A stretch of DNA of 64,000 nucleotides from positions 124,001 to 188,000 of the forward strand of contig NZ_AHCB03000007.1 of the NCBI RefSeq assembly GCF_000238335.3. The letters run 5' to 3'. Shown here piece by piece: positions 36,340 through 44,379 of this stretch. Under the pieces are notes generated by a model, which was not told the DNA's origin, made no database searches, and saw nothing but the letters and a program-made list of their open reading frames with translations. This stretch comes from Pseudoalteromonas marina (lineage in GTDB: Bacteria; Pseudomonadota; Gammaproteobacteria; Enterobacterales; Alteromonadaceae). The translations under genes were made by a program, and so were the position numbers. Positions within the stretch are counted from its first letter, which is position 1. The number at the start of each line of letters is the position of its first letter.

Positions 36340-37127
36340 TAAGCGTCAAAGCGTCCGCTTGTTTCACTGCTTAGTGGCTTAACATTTTTGTCGTCACTTG
36401 GCGGGACAATCGGCATAAAAATCGCCTGATAAGAAACAAAAAAACTAATGTAGCAAATCGGCATTAAAATCAACAGTGGTAAGAACGATAAGAACATAGA
36501 AACCGCCATAAATAGTACGCAAATAACGCCAAAAACACTCAACGGAAACAAATTATGATAAAAAACCATAAGCGATTGCTTAAGCGCCGTTAAAATACGT
36601 TGCTCTTTATTAAAATAAACAAGCGGTACCGCATAGGCAAAGGCCGTTAAATAAATAAGCATGGCCATAAAAAATAAAATAACACTCGCACCCGAAATAC
36701 TCGCAATAGTTTGCTCAAGTGCATCTTGAGGTTCAAGCCCTGGCTGGCTCATAATTGCCACGGCATCGGCAAATAAACCGTTTGCTAATAACGCCATTAA
36801 AATACCCGCACCCATTTGGTATAACGCCAAACGGACCAAGCCTAAACGGTTTCCTTTAGCTGAAAATGGCTTAAGAATGTCAGCCAACATTATTTTACCG
36901 CCTTGCTGTTTGGTCAGCACTGCTTGGTAAAAGCCGGCAGTTAAAAAAGGCGTAGCCAGTGCTGCAACCACTTGCAGTAAAGGTAAAAACAACGACAGTA
37001 AGCCCACAATGCCAATAAATAAATGCATAAAAATAAACGTCATTGGCTGGGTTTTAAAAATAAGCCATCCCGCTTTTAGCCACTTTAGCCCGGCATCTGC
37101 TTTAAATACTCGTAATTGTGTAGACAT
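36339..37127 (-). CDS. BPSS1780-family multipass membrane protein
   Basis: 262 aa from ATG 37127; a GTG at 37154 would add nine residues. The N-terminal signature is DAGLKWLKAGWLIFKTQPMT, typical of BPSS1780/DUF2189-like membrane proteins. Five or six helices follow. The C-terminal tail is cytoplasmic and polar (PSDDKNVKPLSSETSGRFDA). The function is unknown. It overlaps recX by one base. Confidence 0.82.
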   Translation of the reverse strand: MSTQLRVFKADAGLKWLKAGWLIFKTQPMTFIFMHLFIGIVGLLSLFLPLLQVVAALATPFLTAGFYQAVLTKQQGGKIMLADILKPFSAKGNRLGLVRLALYQMGAGILMALLANGLFADAVAIMSQPGLEPQDALEQTIASISGASVILFFMAMLIYLTAFAYAVPLVYFNKEQRILTALKQSLMVFYHNLFPLSVFGVICVLFMAVSMFLSFLPLLILMPICYISFFVSYQAIFMPIVPPSDDKNVKPLSSETSGRFDA

Positions 37128-37204
37128 ACTTGCTCTTAATTTATAACGAAACACGCCAAGTATAACTTGGCGTTGGGTGGGATCACAGAGGCAGACAAGT
37201 AATA

Positions 37205-37828
37205 TTAAGGTTTTTTAATTTTTTTAATATCTAGCATATGTGCGCCATGCTTTATTTTGGTTTCTAAGTAGGCTTTGTTACCTGCTACACCCGCTTTTAT
37301 GTGTGCGTGTGTACCAATAACCGTATCAACTTCAATACCCGCGTCTTTTAAGGCATTGAGCTTTTTAGGGTTGTTGGTCATTAATTTAACATGCTTTAAA
37401 TTAAGCGCATTAAGCATTAATACCGCATCCGAAAAGTCGCGTAAGTCGTCTGCAAAACCTAAATGGTTATTGGCCTCGTAGGTATTCATACCTTGCGATT
37501 GCAATACGTAAGCATCAATTTTATTGTATAAACCAATACCACGGCCTTCTTGGCGTAAGTAAAGTAAAATACCGCCTTGCTCGTGCATCATTTCAATACA
37601 TTCGTTTAACTGTTCGCCGCAATCACAGCGTGACGAATGAAAAACATCCCCCGTTAAACACTCCGAATGCATACGAATAAGCGGTACATCTTGCTCGGTA
37701 TCGGCGTTGTTAAACACCATAGCAATATGTTCTTGGCCATCTTTTAGGTCAGTAAATGACACTATTTCTGCAGGGATATCACTATTTTTGCCAACATTAA
37801 GTTGGACTCTTGCTCTTACTTGCGCCAC
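37205..37828 (-). CDS. ribA: GTP cyclohydrolase II
   Basis: 207 aa stand-alone RibA, the first step of riboflavin synthesis from GTP. The zinc site is [18 protein letters not shown], the catalytic region is [14 protein letters not shown], and [12 protein letters not shown] and [12 protein letters not shown] match the family. No RibB domain is fused. I see no FMN riboswitch in the 160 bp upstream. Confidence 0.97.
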   Translation of the reverse strand: MAQVRARVQLNVGKNSDIPAEIVSFTDLKDGQEHIAMVFNNADTEQDVPLIRMHSECLTGDVFHSSRCDCGEQLNECIEMMHEQGGILLYLRQEGRGIGLYNKIDAYVLQSQGMNTYEANNHLGFADDLRDFSDAVLMLNALNLKHVKLMTNNPKKLNALKDAGIEVDTVIGTHAHIKAGVAGNKAYLETKIKHGAHMLDIKKIKKP

Positions 37829-38474
37829 GACAAATCCAAATATTTAAATAACTACGACACGACAATAAAGTGATAATATCACAAAAGAGTAAAATTAGAT
37901 CGTAGTACAACATTGTTTATCGCAATTATATGGCGACGACAGCGCCTGTTTTCAATGACTAACCTTAATTAACCCGAACTCGGGATAATAAACCTATCTC
38001 TAGCAGCTATTTTCAGCGCTAACTGCGTTGAATGTACTTGCAATAGGCCAGCTATTGACGCGTAAACTCGCCTTGTTTTCATTGAAAACATCTGGCTAGA
38101 GAGAATAAATTTAAAATATCACCACTAGTCAATATTTTAGCAAGTCTCTTAACCAGCGTTCTTGTTAAGTAAAAAACACATTGAATCAACATATAATATT
38201 GGCTTTTCGTACCTATTTAATGACAATAACTATCATCTGTAGTAAGTTATTTTTAGTTAAATTTATCTGAATTTTAAATAAAACGTTTAATAACACGAGA
38301 GTAATGACATTTAAGTCTACTGCTTTTTAACCAACGCTTTTAGTGAATAAAATTTAAATCTACTTGTAAAATTACATATCTTTTGCAAATAAATTCAATG
38401 TAGTTAGCGCTGTAATTACCACTTAGCATAGAGTTATTATTCAAAGTTCAGGTTAATAATTAATAAGGATCATT
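37829..38474. other. Intergenic region between ribA and the TonB-domain gene
   Basis: 646 bp without a gene between divergent genes. It contains an inverted-repeat element at 37995-38107 (separate entry). The remaining part, 38108-38474, is AT-rich with no ORF or RNA gene I can support. Confidence 0.6.
37995..38107. repeat. Palindromic intergenic element with 20-bp terminal inverted repeats
   Basis: The left end TCTCTAGCAGCTATTTTCA matches, inverted, the right end TGAAAACATCTGGCTAGAGA with a few mismatches. Inside, a second imperfect inverted pair (GCGTTGAATGTAC...CAATAG and CTATTGACGCGTAAAC) makes the whole element able to fold. It looks like a MITE or BIME-type intergenic repeat. Only one copy is in the window, so the family assignment is inference. 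Confidence 0.6.
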
Positions 38475-39587
38475 ATGAAGCCACAACACCTTGCCCTATT
38501 TGTTGGATTAAGCTTATCTGCCTTTACAAATAATGCACTTGCTAGCCAAACTGACAACGCTAAAGCGGCTTTTTCAACTGCCTATCAAAGTTACCTAAAC
38601 GCAGTAGAAACAAAACACGATATTGAGCAAGCCGCAAAACGAGCTTACACTACAGGCCTTACTTTTTACGGCGATAAAAGCGACAACACAGCAAACCTTG
38701 CTATTAATTATGCTAAAGCCATTACACCGCCAAGAACAACAAGCAACAAAAAAAACATAAGGCAGCAGCGTTACAGCCTTTACTCGCAAGCGTATACAAT
38801 TTTAGCGGATAACCACGGCAAAAATGCATTACAAACGCTCGACGCACTTTTAGGTAAAGCCGAAAATGCTAAATCAGCGTCTTTGGCAGAAGATCATCTC
38901 GAACGTATAATCGATATTGCTAAAGCACAAAATAAACCAAAATTTGTTGCCGATATGCAATTTGAAGCCGCGTCGTTGTTAGCAAGTAAGTTTGCACATA
39001 AAAAGTTTCGTGCAGCGCAAAAGTTATTGAACGAAGCTGATGAATACTACCGTGAAAATTTAGACGAAAACACGGTTGAGCGAATCAAAACAGACTTTTT
39101 AGTCGCCTCGTTTGCGCAAAGTAAGAGAAAATATAAAAAAGCGATTGAGCGTTTAAATCATGTTGTTTCGGTATTTGATAGCAACCTAAGCTTTGATCAT
39201 AACGCCGAACTTACCGCGCACTCAAAACTTGTAAACCTTTACGAAAAAACAGGTCAAAGCGAACAAGCAACTAAACATTGTTTAGCTATTGCCGAAATGG
39301 TGCCATGGAAAGACTCACAAGAACAAACACCGGTATACCGCCAACCACCTAAGTACCCAGTGAATAAAGCACGCCAAAATACAGATGGTATTGTTGTTCT
39401 TCAGTTTGATGTAGACACTGCCGGATTTGTAAAAAACTCATCAGTAATAAGCTCAGAAGGTGGCCACGCATTTGAAAAGTCAGCATTAGAGGCACTTAAA
39501 AAATGGCGTTACGCACCCAAATTTGAAAACGGAAGCCCCGTAGTAGCAAGCACCCAGGTGCAAATAGATTTTAAAATAAACCGCTAG
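38475..39587 (+). CDS. Periplasmic TonB-C-domain protein with helical repeats
   Basis: 370 aa. A signal peptide (residues 1-23, ending NNALAS) is followed by a long helical region resembling TPR units (about 80-280) and a C-terminal TonB domain (PPKYPVNKARQNTDGIVVLQ through ALKKWRYAPKFENG). It lacks the N-terminal membrane anchor and Pro-rich span of a true energy transducer, so it may scaffold or link periplasmic partners instead of transmitting ExbBD energy. Similar fusions are common in Pseudoalteromonas. The substrate is unknown. Confidence 0.85.
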   Translation: MKPQHLALFVGLSLSAFTNNALASQTDNAKAAFSTAYQSYLNAVETKHDIEQAAKRAYTTGLTFYGDKSDNTANLAINYAKAITPPRTTSNKKNIRQQRYSLYSQAYTILADNHGKNALQTLDALLGKAENAKSASLAEDHLERIIDIAKAQNKPKFVADMQFEAASLLASKFAHKKFRAAQKLLNEADEYYRENLDENTVERIKTDFLVASFAQSKRKYKKAIERLNHVVSVFDSNLSFDHNAELTAHSKLVNLYEKTGQSEQATKHCLAIAEMVPWKDSQEQTPVYRQPPKYPVNKARQNTDGIVVLQFDVDTAGFVKNSSVISSEGGHAFEKSALEALKKWRYAPKFENGSPVVASTQVQIDFKINR

Positions 39588-39600
39588 CGGTTTTACAAAT

Positions 39601-39628
39601 AAAAAAGGCGCTATTTAGCGCCTTTTTT
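39601..39628. terminator. Bidirectional intrinsic terminator
   Basis: AAAAAAGGCGCTA-TT-TAGCGCCTTTTTT between convergent genes. Confidence 0.93.
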
Positions 39629-39646
39629 ATTTTTACTCACGACGCC

Positions 39647-40159
39647 CTAAAATTCGTAACTAATACGAATAGCACCATCGGCTCTTTTTTCGTTACTGTC
39701 ACTTGTTTTACCATAGCCCGCATCAAGTATCAGTCTAAAACCACTATTATTTAAGCCGTTAAAGTTATAACTGTATGTAAGCCCAATACCATTTGTGGTT
39801 TCATCATCAAATATTTGCCCTAGCGCACATCCAAAAATATTACCTAGCTCGCTAGCAATGTCGTCAGTGTTTGTGCTTTCACATGGTTGGTCGGTATCAC
39901 GTGCGCCAATAGCCCCAACTAACACACCCAATGCGTGTTTATTGTTATCACTAACTGCGTGTTCAAAACCCACTGAAAAGCCATCATCTAGGCCAATTTT
40001 ATAGTTTGCGTACCAGCGTTGAGAATTGTTATCTGCCGATAAAGACACTTCAGGTACAACCAAGTAAGGGTAGCCACCCCCAATCGAAAAGCTCACATCA
40101 TTAGCAAAAGCAGAACCCGAACCAAGTGATAAAACCAGTAGTAATATTTTTGTATTCAT
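39647..40159 (-). CDS. Small outer-membrane beta-barrel protein, unknown
   Basis: 170 aa. A signal peptide (cleavage after SAFA, about residue 19) is followed by alternating aromatic/polar beta strands (VSFSIGGGYPYLVVPEVSLS, QRWYANYKIGL, GIGLTYSYNF, GAIRISYEF) and a final Phe, the signature of a barrel recognised by BAM. Two cysteines in the middle loop (CESTNT...GCALG) could form a disulfide. I do not recognise a named family. Confidence 0.75.
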   Translation of the reverse strand: MNTKILLLVLSLGSGSAFANDVSFSIGGGYPYLVVPEVSLSADNNSQRWYANYKIGLDDGFSVGFEHAVSDNNKHALGVLVGAIGARDTDQPCESTNTDDIASELGNIFGCALGQIFDDETTNGIGLTYSYNFNGLNNSGFRLILDAGYGKTSDSNEKRADGAIRISYEF

Positions 40160-40254
40160 AATATTCCTTTTGAGTAAGGATAAATCGTACTCAATTAAGG
40201 AACAAAGGGCAATAAAACAAATGTTCGTTAATGTAACAAACTGATAAGAGGCGC

Positions 40255-40704
40255 TTACATTTTAGCAAGTATGTTATCGCTGGCCGCTTCTATTAAATCA
40301 AGTACGTTTTCAAAGCCGTCGTCACCACCGTAATAGGGATCAGGTATGGCACTTGTGCTTTGCTCCCCATACTCTAAAAACAACGCTAACTTATAGTGTA
40401 AATGCGTTGGGCACTGCTCTTTTAAATCTGTTAAATTTTGTTTGTCGGCTGCTAAAATTAAATCAAACTCGGTAAAGTCGCTGGTGCGAACTTTACGCGA
40501 GTGTATTCCTTTAAAGCTATAGCCGCGCTTTTCACCCGCCGCCATTGAGCGGCTATCGGGCGATTTTCCTTCGTGATAGCCAATTGTACCTGCAGAATCG
40601 ACCACCACCTTTACACCCAAGGCTTTTGCACGCGCTTTTAAAACCGCCTCAGCAGTAGGTGAACGGCAAATATTACCTAAACATACAATCAGTACTTTTT
40701 TCAT
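40255..40704 (-). CDS. Low-molecular-weight protein tyrosine phosphatase
   Basis: 149 aa. The P-loop CLGNICRSPTAEA (C-x5-R-S) lies at the N-terminus and the general-acid loop IPDPYYGGDDGF near residue 120, both intact. No polysaccharide or tyrosine-kinase gene (wzc) is next to it, so it is probably a stand-alone regulator or housekeeping enzyme rather than a capsule phosphatase. It is 21 bp from DUF3087 and probably in the same transcript. Confidence 0.93.
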   Translation of the reverse strand: MKKVLIVCLGNICRSPTAEAVLKARAKALGVKVVVDSAGTIGYHEGKSPDSRSMAAGEKRGYSFKGIHSRKVRTSDFTEFDLILAADKQNLTDLKEQCPTHLHYKLALFLEYGEQSTSAIPDPYYGGDDGFENVLDLIEAASDNILAKM

Positions 40705-40725
40705 TGCGGCTCCTTAAATTAGGCT

Positions 40726-41232
40726 TCAAAACTGTTTTAATATGCTCTCTTCGTAATCGTCAGCATTTAGCGTTAAATTAAACTGCGCAGCAACCGAATC
40801 TAACTCAGCTTGTTTAATGGCTAGGTCTTCCATTGTTATAAGGTTGTCGTCTAGCTGCCACAATAAACGCGAGCCCGCATAACTGTAATGAATGGCTAAT
40901 AGTGCAGCGGGGTTACCTTCGCGACCAGCCGCTTTTAACTTTGGCATTTTACGGGTTATTTTATTAAGTGCCTGTTTTAGCTCCCATACATAAACCACTT
41001 CGGTCATGTAAGGATGAGTGCGGTATTTATTTAACAACCACCCTATGGCTAAACTTGTAATAACCACACCAGTTAAGTTCCAATGAAAATGGCTTCCGCT
41101 TTCATCCGGAAACAACGCAATCAGCGTTTGCGATATAGCTAAGCTCCCCGCCGCAAGCGAGGCTGCACAGCCCACAATGACACGATTTAAATGCTTACGG
41201 TAACGCGCTTTATTTATTTCAATGAGTTGCAT
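40726..41232 (-). CDS. DUF3087 membrane protein
   Basis: 168 aa. Two N-terminal helices (VIVGCAASLAAGSLAISQTLIAL and LTGVVITSLAIGWLLNKY) are followed by a soluble helical region (MTEVVYVWELKQALNKITRK, LLAIHYSYAGSRLLWQLDDN). This matches the DUF3087 family of marine gammaproteobacteria, function unknown. It lies upstream of and close to the phosphatase gene, and divergent from tonB. Confidence 0.85.
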   Translation of the reverse strand: MQLIEINKARYRKHLNRVIVGCAASLAAGSLAISQTLIALFPDESGSHFHWNLTGVVITSLAIGWLLNKYRTHPYMTEVVYVWELKQALNKITRKMPKLKAAGREGNPAALLAIHYSYAGSRLLWQLDDNLITMEDLAIKQAELDSVAAQFNLTLNADDYEESILKQF

Positions 41233-41310
41233 AACAGCCTAAAAAGTTAATAAGTAAAAGAATGCGAAACGCTATTGTAACTAAACCCCGCATTTTTTAT
41301 AAAAATATTT

Positions 41311-41338
41311 CACCCCTTTTTGATTTGCCACCCGTTAT
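41311..41338 (+). promoter_or_regulatory. Possible ECF-type promoter of the tonB/sigma operon
   Basis: CACCCC (41311-41316), a 16-bp spacer and CGTTAT (41333-41338), 41 bp before the tonB start. A CGT-containing -10 with that spacing is common in ECF promoters. No sigma-70 pair stands out here. Autoregulation by the downstream sigma factor is inferred. Confidence 0.4.
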
Positions 41339-41378
41339 AGCTCTGAAAACCACATAATGAGTTAACTAGGAGCGGCTT

Positions 41379-42014
41379 ATGCACACACTTGAAACCCCAA
41401 ATAACCCAACATTTATAAAAACATCAACCGCCGTTATTGGTGGTGCAGCAATGACCTTTGCCGCCTTTGCATTTATGCAATACCTAATCAGTGGCGACCA
41501 ACGCGCACCACTAGACCCTGGCAAAGAAATAACGGTTGAAATATTTAAAGTGCCTGAAGATTCAAAAGTAAGACACATAGATAAAATGCCAGAACCACCT
41601 ACACCAAAAATGCCGCCTAAAGCGCCACCGCGTGTAACACCGAGTGCCGACCCCGTTATGGCAATCAACACGGCGCCGCCATTAATAATGGATGACTTTG
41701 GTGACGGCATTAACAATACCCTTAACCGCCCAACGGGAGATGCCTCACCCATTGTGCGCATAAATCCAAAGTACCCAACCACCGCTGCGCGTGATGGCAT
41801 AGAAGGCTGGGTACAACTTAGCTTTAATATTTCGCCCACTGGCGAAGTAATTGACGCGGTAGTTTTAAACGCCGAACCAAAACGTATTTTTAACCGCGAA
41901 GCACTACGCGCTATTAAACGTTGGAAATACCGCCCAAAAGTAATTGAAGGTGTGGCACAATTACAAACAGATCAAACGGTTCAACTTGATTTTAAATTAG
42001 ATAACTCTATTTAA
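41379..42014 (+). CDS. Energy transducer TonB
   Basis: 211 aa. One N-terminal helix (VIGGAAMTFAAFAFMQYLI) is followed by a Pro-rich periplasmic span (MPEPPTPKMPPKAPPRVTPS) and a C-terminal TonB domain (NPKYPTTAARDGIEGWVQLS through AIKRWKYRPKVIEG). It passes proton-motive energy to TonB-dependent outer-membrane receptors. AGGAG lies 7 nt before the start. An ECF sigma gene follows 14 bp later; no exbBD is adjacent. Confidence 0.93.
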   Translation: MHTLETPNNPTFIKTSTAVIGGAAMTFAAFAFMQYLISGDQRAPLDPGKEITVEIFKVPEDSKVRHIDKMPEPPTPKMPPKAPPRVTPSADPVMAINTAPPLIMDDFGDGINNTLNRPTGDASPIVRINPKYPTTAARDGIEGWVQLSFNISPTGEVIDAVVLNAEPKRIFNREALRAIKRWKYRPKVIEGVAQLQTDQTVQLDFKLDNSI

Positions 42015-42028
42015 CGGACTAAACGCCT

Positions 42029-42619
42029 ATGCTAATGAGTATTAAAACCTGGTTATTTGAAACGCCCAGCAAAGACTGCATGGCGCGTTATGCAAAAAGT
42101 GGAGAAAACCGTCACTTAGAGCAGCTTATTGCCCTCTACAGTAACGATTTATACCACTACCTAGTTACGCAATCTAATACTCACTTAGCATACGACGTAA
42201 GCCAGCAAACGTGGCTAAAAGTAATTGAAAAGCGCCACCTTTACCAAGCGCAAACCACGCCTAAAGCGTGGTTGTTTAAACTCGCACGTAACACGCTAAT
42301 AGACGAATACCGTAAACAGCAACATTTTGTGGAGCTAGACGAAAACAGCCTACAACCTTTGCAAAGTGCCAATCAAAGCGAATTAACAAATAGTGACTCG
42401 CACATAGGTGACACACACATAAGCTACGAAGCATTCAACACGGCGCTCAAGGAACTGAGCTTTGTGCAGCGCGAAGCCATAACCTTACAACAAGAAGGTT
42501 TTTCGCTTGACGACATACAACATATTACGCAAAGCAATCATGAAACCGTAAAAACACGGCTACGTTATGCAAAACAAAACTTAAAAATCATACTAGGAGC
42601 TGACAATGACCAAGCATAA
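42029..42619 (+). CDS. ECF-type RNA polymerase sigma factor
   Basis: 196 aa. Sigma region 2 is YSNDLYHYLV...AYDVSQQTWLKVIEK...WLFKLARNTLIDEYRKQQ; region 4 is ALKELSFVQREAITLQQEGFS with the helix-turn-helix LDDIQHITQSNHETVKTRLR. Between tonB and a membrane-anchored protein it has the layout of a sigma/anti-sigma pair. The downstream gene starts inside its last codons (14-bp overlap). The target regulon may include the operon itself. Confidence 0.92.
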   Translation: MLMSIKTWLFETPSKDCMARYAKSGENRHLEQLIALYSNDLYHYLVTQSNTHLAYDVSQQTWLKVIEKRHLYQAQTTPKAWLFKLARNTLIDEYRKQQHFVELDENSLQPLQSANQSELTNSDSHIGDTHISYEAFNTALKELSFVQREAITLQQEGFSLDDIQHITQSNHETVKTRLRYAKQNLKIILGADNDQA

Positions 42620-43217
42620 CGAGCAATTTGAACACCAACTTGATAAGCATTTTAGCGAGCGTAAAAAACGCCATACGCTCAGTGCAGAGCAACGCGACGC
42701 ATTAACGCAACTCTCACAAAGCGCAGTACACAAAAAGCCCACCCGCTTTTTACTTCCCTTACAAATGAACGGCCTTGCCTGCGCGCTGGTCGTTCTAGGC
42801 TTTACCATGTTTAACACCAATGAAAAGCAAACGACACTTAACACCTATGCAGCGCAGCAAAGTAACTATCATTTTATAGAAGTTCACCAAGTCGACAGCG
42901 CTGGTAGCTATTTAAGTGAAATAACAACACAAAAGCAACAGCTCGACGATAAACTCGCCGCCGACCTACGCTTGCACCAGCAGCGCTACATTGAATACGG
43001 TAAATTAGTTAGCGTAGATGACGACTGGTACATCGCCAGCTGCCACAGTGAAGTACTCATTCAAATAAAAGACTCGTTATTGAATGACCTAAACACCAAA
43101 CACGCCATTGAAAGCGGCATCACCATGGGCGACATGCTCGCCATGGCCCACAACAGCCAAGGCCAGATCATCGCACTTAAACATGCTGGGAATGGGGTGA
43201 AGGTTTGTAGGGGGTGA
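42606..43217 (+). CDS. Putative anti-sigma factor, single-pass membrane protein
   Basis: 203 aa. A basic cytoplasmic head (FSERKKRHTLSAEQRDALTQ) is followed by one helix (MNGLACALVVLGFTMF, about 53-68) and a periplasmic domain of about 130 residues. There is no zinc-binding anti-sigma HxxxCxxC motif, so it would be a non-canonical anti-sigma. The call rests on topology and on overlap with the ECF sigma gene. The start has AGGAG at 7 nt, inside the sigma gene. Confidence 0.7.
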   Translation: MTKHNEQFEHQLDKHFSERKKRHTLSAEQRDALTQLSQSAVHKKPTRFLLPLQMNGLACALVVLGFTMFNTNEKQTTLNTYAAQQSNYHFIEVHQVDSAGSYLSEITTQKQQLDDKLAADLRLHQQRYIEYGKLVSVDDDWYIASCHSEVLIQIKDSLLNDLNTKHAIESGITMGDMLAMAHNSQGQIIALKHAGNGVKVCRG

Positions 43218-43296
43218 AATAGTTTAAGAAGTTTAATTTTTTAGCAAATAAATGAATTGACGCTTTTAATTTAACTAGAATTCATCTTTAATTCGC

Positions 43297-44058
43297 TTAG
43301 CTTATTTTTGATGTGGAATATGCGAAAGCTTTTTCTCTATAAATTGATATAAACTTAATAAAATCATCCTGAGCCTTTGAAATGGCTGCATATTCAGAAC
43401 TTGGGACATCTTTCTTTGATAGGTTTTCGTTGGCTTCATACTCATCAATATTTTCAGTCTTTGACATAAGATGATTCAAGTTATCTTCAAGATCTTCAAA
43501 TATTGATGTTAAGATATCTTTCATTTCATTAGGTGACTCTACTATAGGCATTGAGTTTACTGTATTAAAAGAGATCTGTAATTCAGTTAAATCACTACCA
43601 ACTAAATTTATAAGGTCTACGAGTTCACAGCAACCCGATTTTTTATGGTAACTTTCAAGTGAACCTAAACAAGGTTCTATCACCTTGGGTATTATAATTT
43701 CTTTAAACCAAAACTTATCAACTTCATCATTTGCCTTTTGATGCGAAGCTTTCCTTTTCTCTTGGCTATTATTCCAAATAGTGTAGATAAAATTCCCAAG
43801 AGCGATAATGAATGCTAAAAAAAGAACTACTTCTCTAAACCCAAGATCACTGCTATTTTCAAAAGTTAGCTTTGGCTGAACCACAATTTCTGGCGGGGGT
43901 GTTTTGATTAAAAAGGCTTCATTAGGGATATTTAACTCTATATTATTGGTTGGAGAACACCCTTTAGCATCGTTAGTCCTGTCTGGTTCCACGGCCTCAT
44001 TTGTAGCAAATACCCCCCATGAACACAGTGATAATGACAGGATTAAGAGTAGCTTCAT
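43297..44058 (-). CDS. Signal-anchored membrane protein of the GHKL/STAS-like cassette
   Basis: 253 aa, third gene of the cassette. A Sec signal peptide (MKLLLILSLSLCSWGVFA) is followed by a short periplasmic region with a Pro-rich stretch (KTPPPEIVVQP), a helix at about 74-93 (VVLFLAFIIALGNFIYTIW), and a cytoplasmic domain of about 155 residues with helical, acidic segments (FEDLEDNLNHLMSK). The start is one base after the STAS-like gene's stop. No family is recognised; it could carry a signal across the membrane to the two upstream gene products. Confidence 0.75.
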   Translation of the reverse strand: MKLLLILSLSLCSWGVFATNEAVEPDRTNDAKGCSPTNNIELNIPNEAFLIKTPPPEIVVQPKLTFENSSDLGFREVVLFLAFIIALGNFIYTIWNNSQEKRKASHQKANDEVDKFWFKEIIIPKVIEPCLGSLESYHKKSGCCELVDLINLVGSDLTELQISFNTVNSMPIVESPNEMKDILTSIFEDLEDNLNHLMSKTENIDEYEANENLSKKDVPSSEYAAISKAQDDFIKFISIYREKAFAYSTSKIS

Positions 44059-44059
44059 T

Positions 44060-44377
44060 TCAATTCATACCAGTGAACTTTGCTGCAACCAATGCACGCT
44101 CAATTGCTTTATCTATTTGTTTTTTTATTTGTTCATTAGCATTAAACCGATACAAACTATAAAACTTTTCACGTGTGCCAGCGTAACGAATACTGTCTCC
44201 AAACATTCCAAGAAAAAAAGAGCTTGAAATACTTTTTGCATTAGTTGGAAACCGCACTTCAACAGACTCACCATCTTTATCTAATGTTTCTAATTTAAAT
44301 AGGTTGCGAGCTTGTCTACCATTAGGTCTTCCAGCATAAATTCGACCAGGTAATTCATTAAAATTGATAACGGACAT
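44060..44377 (-). CDS. STAS-like domain protein (DUF4325 type)
   Basis: 105 aa soluble protein. The central part (EVRFPTNAKSISSSFFLGMFGDSIRYAGTR) has the hydrophobic-strand, SSSFF-helix pattern of STAS-like DUF4325 proteins, which usually accompany GHKL-type ATPases. By analogy to anti-anti-sigma factors it may be the binding partner of the ATPase encoded just upstream (stop 44380, start 44377). The family call is inference from pattern and neighbourhood. Confidence 0.65.
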   Translation of the reverse strand: MSVINFNELPGRIYAGRPNGRQARNLFKLETLDKDGESVEVRFPTNAKSISSSFFLGMFGDSIRYAGTREKFYSLYRFNANEQIKKQIDKAIERALVAAKFTGMN

Positions 44378-44379
44378 AA

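Noticed and set aside
37829..37990. FMN riboswitch upstream of ribA
   Set aside because: I could not find the conserved RFN helices; the region is AT-rich without the expected GC-rich junction.
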